NCBI GenBank assembly: GCA_963631655.1
Contig: CAVGRR010000041.1
Coordinates: forward strand, 1-14,701
Length of the DNA stretch: 14,701 nt
Direction of reading: 5' to 3'
Origin: Methanomethylophilus sp963631655
GTDB lineage: Archaea; Thermoplasmatota; Thermoplasmata; Methanomassiliicoccales; Methanomethylophilaceae
Below are positions 14,252-14,701 of the stretch, one piece after another; position 1 is the first letter of the stretch, and each line of letters begins with the position of its first letter. A model generated the notes under the pieces. It did not search any database. It saw nothing but the letters and a program-made list of their open reading frames with translations, and was not told the origin of the DNA. Position numbers and translations under genes: made by a program.

Positions 14252-14563
14252 TCAGAAGGGCCAGTATGTGTAGTATCCGTTGAATCCGTTAGTGCAGTAA
14301 CAGCAGCATACACAACAGACGACGACACATCCGATGACGGCAGCGTGCTGGGCGGGGGTCTTGCAGTATCCGTTGTCGCTGCAGCAGCAATATTCGCAGG
14401 TGGGATCTCCGCTGATGGCTCCGTGAATGTTCTCGTTGTCCGCATTTTTCGGTGCGTTCCTGTCGTGATGCTCTTCTTCTCCGGTAGCGATCGCCATTGT
14501 TGTAAACGCAAGAGGGGACTGACTCATGTAGGATGCGATTAAATCTTCTACAGACTGTGACAT
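14252..14563 (-). CDS. Small cysteine-rich protein, candidate RiPP precursor
   Basis: The 103-aa product has a two-part design. Residues 1-55 are polar and cysteine-free: VEDLIASYMSQSPLAF, then a His/Asp/Asn-rich linker. Residues 56-90 hold 12 cysteines (56, 59, 60, 61, 67, 79, 83, 84, 86, 87, 88, 90), followed by an aromatic, Gly/Asn-containing tail ending YYTYWPF. A cysteine-free leader plus Cys-rich core next to a SPASM enzyme is the layout of thioether-type RiPP systems. An alternative is a small membrane protein, since residues ~74-90 (AAVIGCVVVCCVCCC) are hydrophobic. The start at 14563 has a strong archaeal Shine-Dalgarno AGGTGA 4 nt upstream. No known family is recognised. It is first in a two-gene operon. 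Confidence 0.8.
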   Translation of the reverse strand: MSQSVEDLIASYMSQSPLAFTTMAIATGEEEHHDRNAPKNADNENIHGAISGDPTCEYCCCSDNGYCKTPAQHAAVIGCVVVCCVCCCYCTNGFNGYYTYWPF

Positions 14564-14567
14564 TGAC

Positions 14568-14573
14568 TCACCT
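14568..14573 (-). promoter_or_regulatory. Shine-Dalgarno site of the Cys-rich peptide gene
   Basis: AGGTGA, a close match to the archaeal consensus, lies 4 nt before ATG 14563. It fixes the start and shows this gene, unlike several promoter-proximal genes here, is translated from a leadered mRNA. Confidence 0.65.
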
Positions 14574-14614
14574 AGCCATTGCTGGCTTCTTAATAAAGTC
14601 GGTAAGTTTTCCCC

Positions 14615-14624
14615 CTATATAATG
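14615..14624 (-). promoter_or_regulatory. TATA box for the Cys-rich peptide/SPASM operon
   Basis: CATTATATAG on the minus strand predicts transcription starting near 14594, giving a leader of about 30 nt that includes the Shine-Dalgarno site. A second candidate (CTTTATTAAG, 14598-14589) would start too close to the ATG and lose that site. Confidence 0.55.
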
Positions 14625-14701
14625 ACTTATTACAGTCTGTCGGGCTTGTTTTAGAAAGAAGATAATCTTACACTCAGAAGACTGAATTCCACTACTTAAA
14701 C

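Noticed and set aside
1..14701. tRNA, rRNA, CRISPR array, insertion sequence or integrase
   Set aside because: The gaps contain no cloverleaf-like CCA-end structures, no regularly spaced repeats, and no transposase or integrase motifs were seen on either strand.

Overview
The window looks like a chromosomal piece of a methanogen of the order Methanomassiliicoccales (Thermoplasmatota), probably a Methanomethylophilaceae-type host-associated lineage. The evidence is an archaeal ABCE1/RLI, TATA boxes about 25 nt before start codons, archaeal-style Shine-Dalgarno sites inside operons, moderately high GC with AT-rich gaps, and no complete gene ending in TAG. The taxonomic call is inference; no rRNA or methanogenesis gene is present to confirm it.

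Layout. 1-143: N-terminus of a probable secreted protein (minus), then a gene-poor gap to 470 with clustered inverted repeats. 471-4039 (minus): metG, a free copy of the MetRS C-terminal tRNA-binding module, and a PHP phosphoesterase gene. The PHP gene begins at an ATGA overlap and carries an in-frame amber codon at codon 18, inside the loop of a perfect 7-bp hairpin. 4103-5491 (minus): a MATE efflux protein, divergent from ABCE1/RLI (5614-7422, plus). 7581-8955 (plus): a second PHP phosphoesterase with a hydrophobic/coiled tail, overlapped by a small YqfO/NIF3-insert-like protein. 8939-10620 (minus): an unknown 200-aa helical protein and a CDF metal transporter with a four-cysteine tail motif. 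10857-13094 (plus): a cysK-metA-ridA operon for sulfur amino acid synthesis. 13095-14563 (minus): a radical SAM/SPASM maturase preceded by a small protein with 12 cysteines in 35 residues.

Two items stand out. One is the candidate pyrrolysine-decoded (or recently broken) PHP gene at 471-1130. The other is the candidate ribosomally made, post-translationally modified peptide (RiPP) locus at 13095-14563, where a Cys-rich peptide gene sits 17 nt upstream of a SPASM enzyme with a complete set of cluster-binding cysteines. Secondary points are a dyad TTTAG-N6-CTAAA shared by the cysK and second PHP promoters, a nested RNA structure over the ABCE1 stop codon, and a MetA whose Glu111 predicts acetyl-CoA use.
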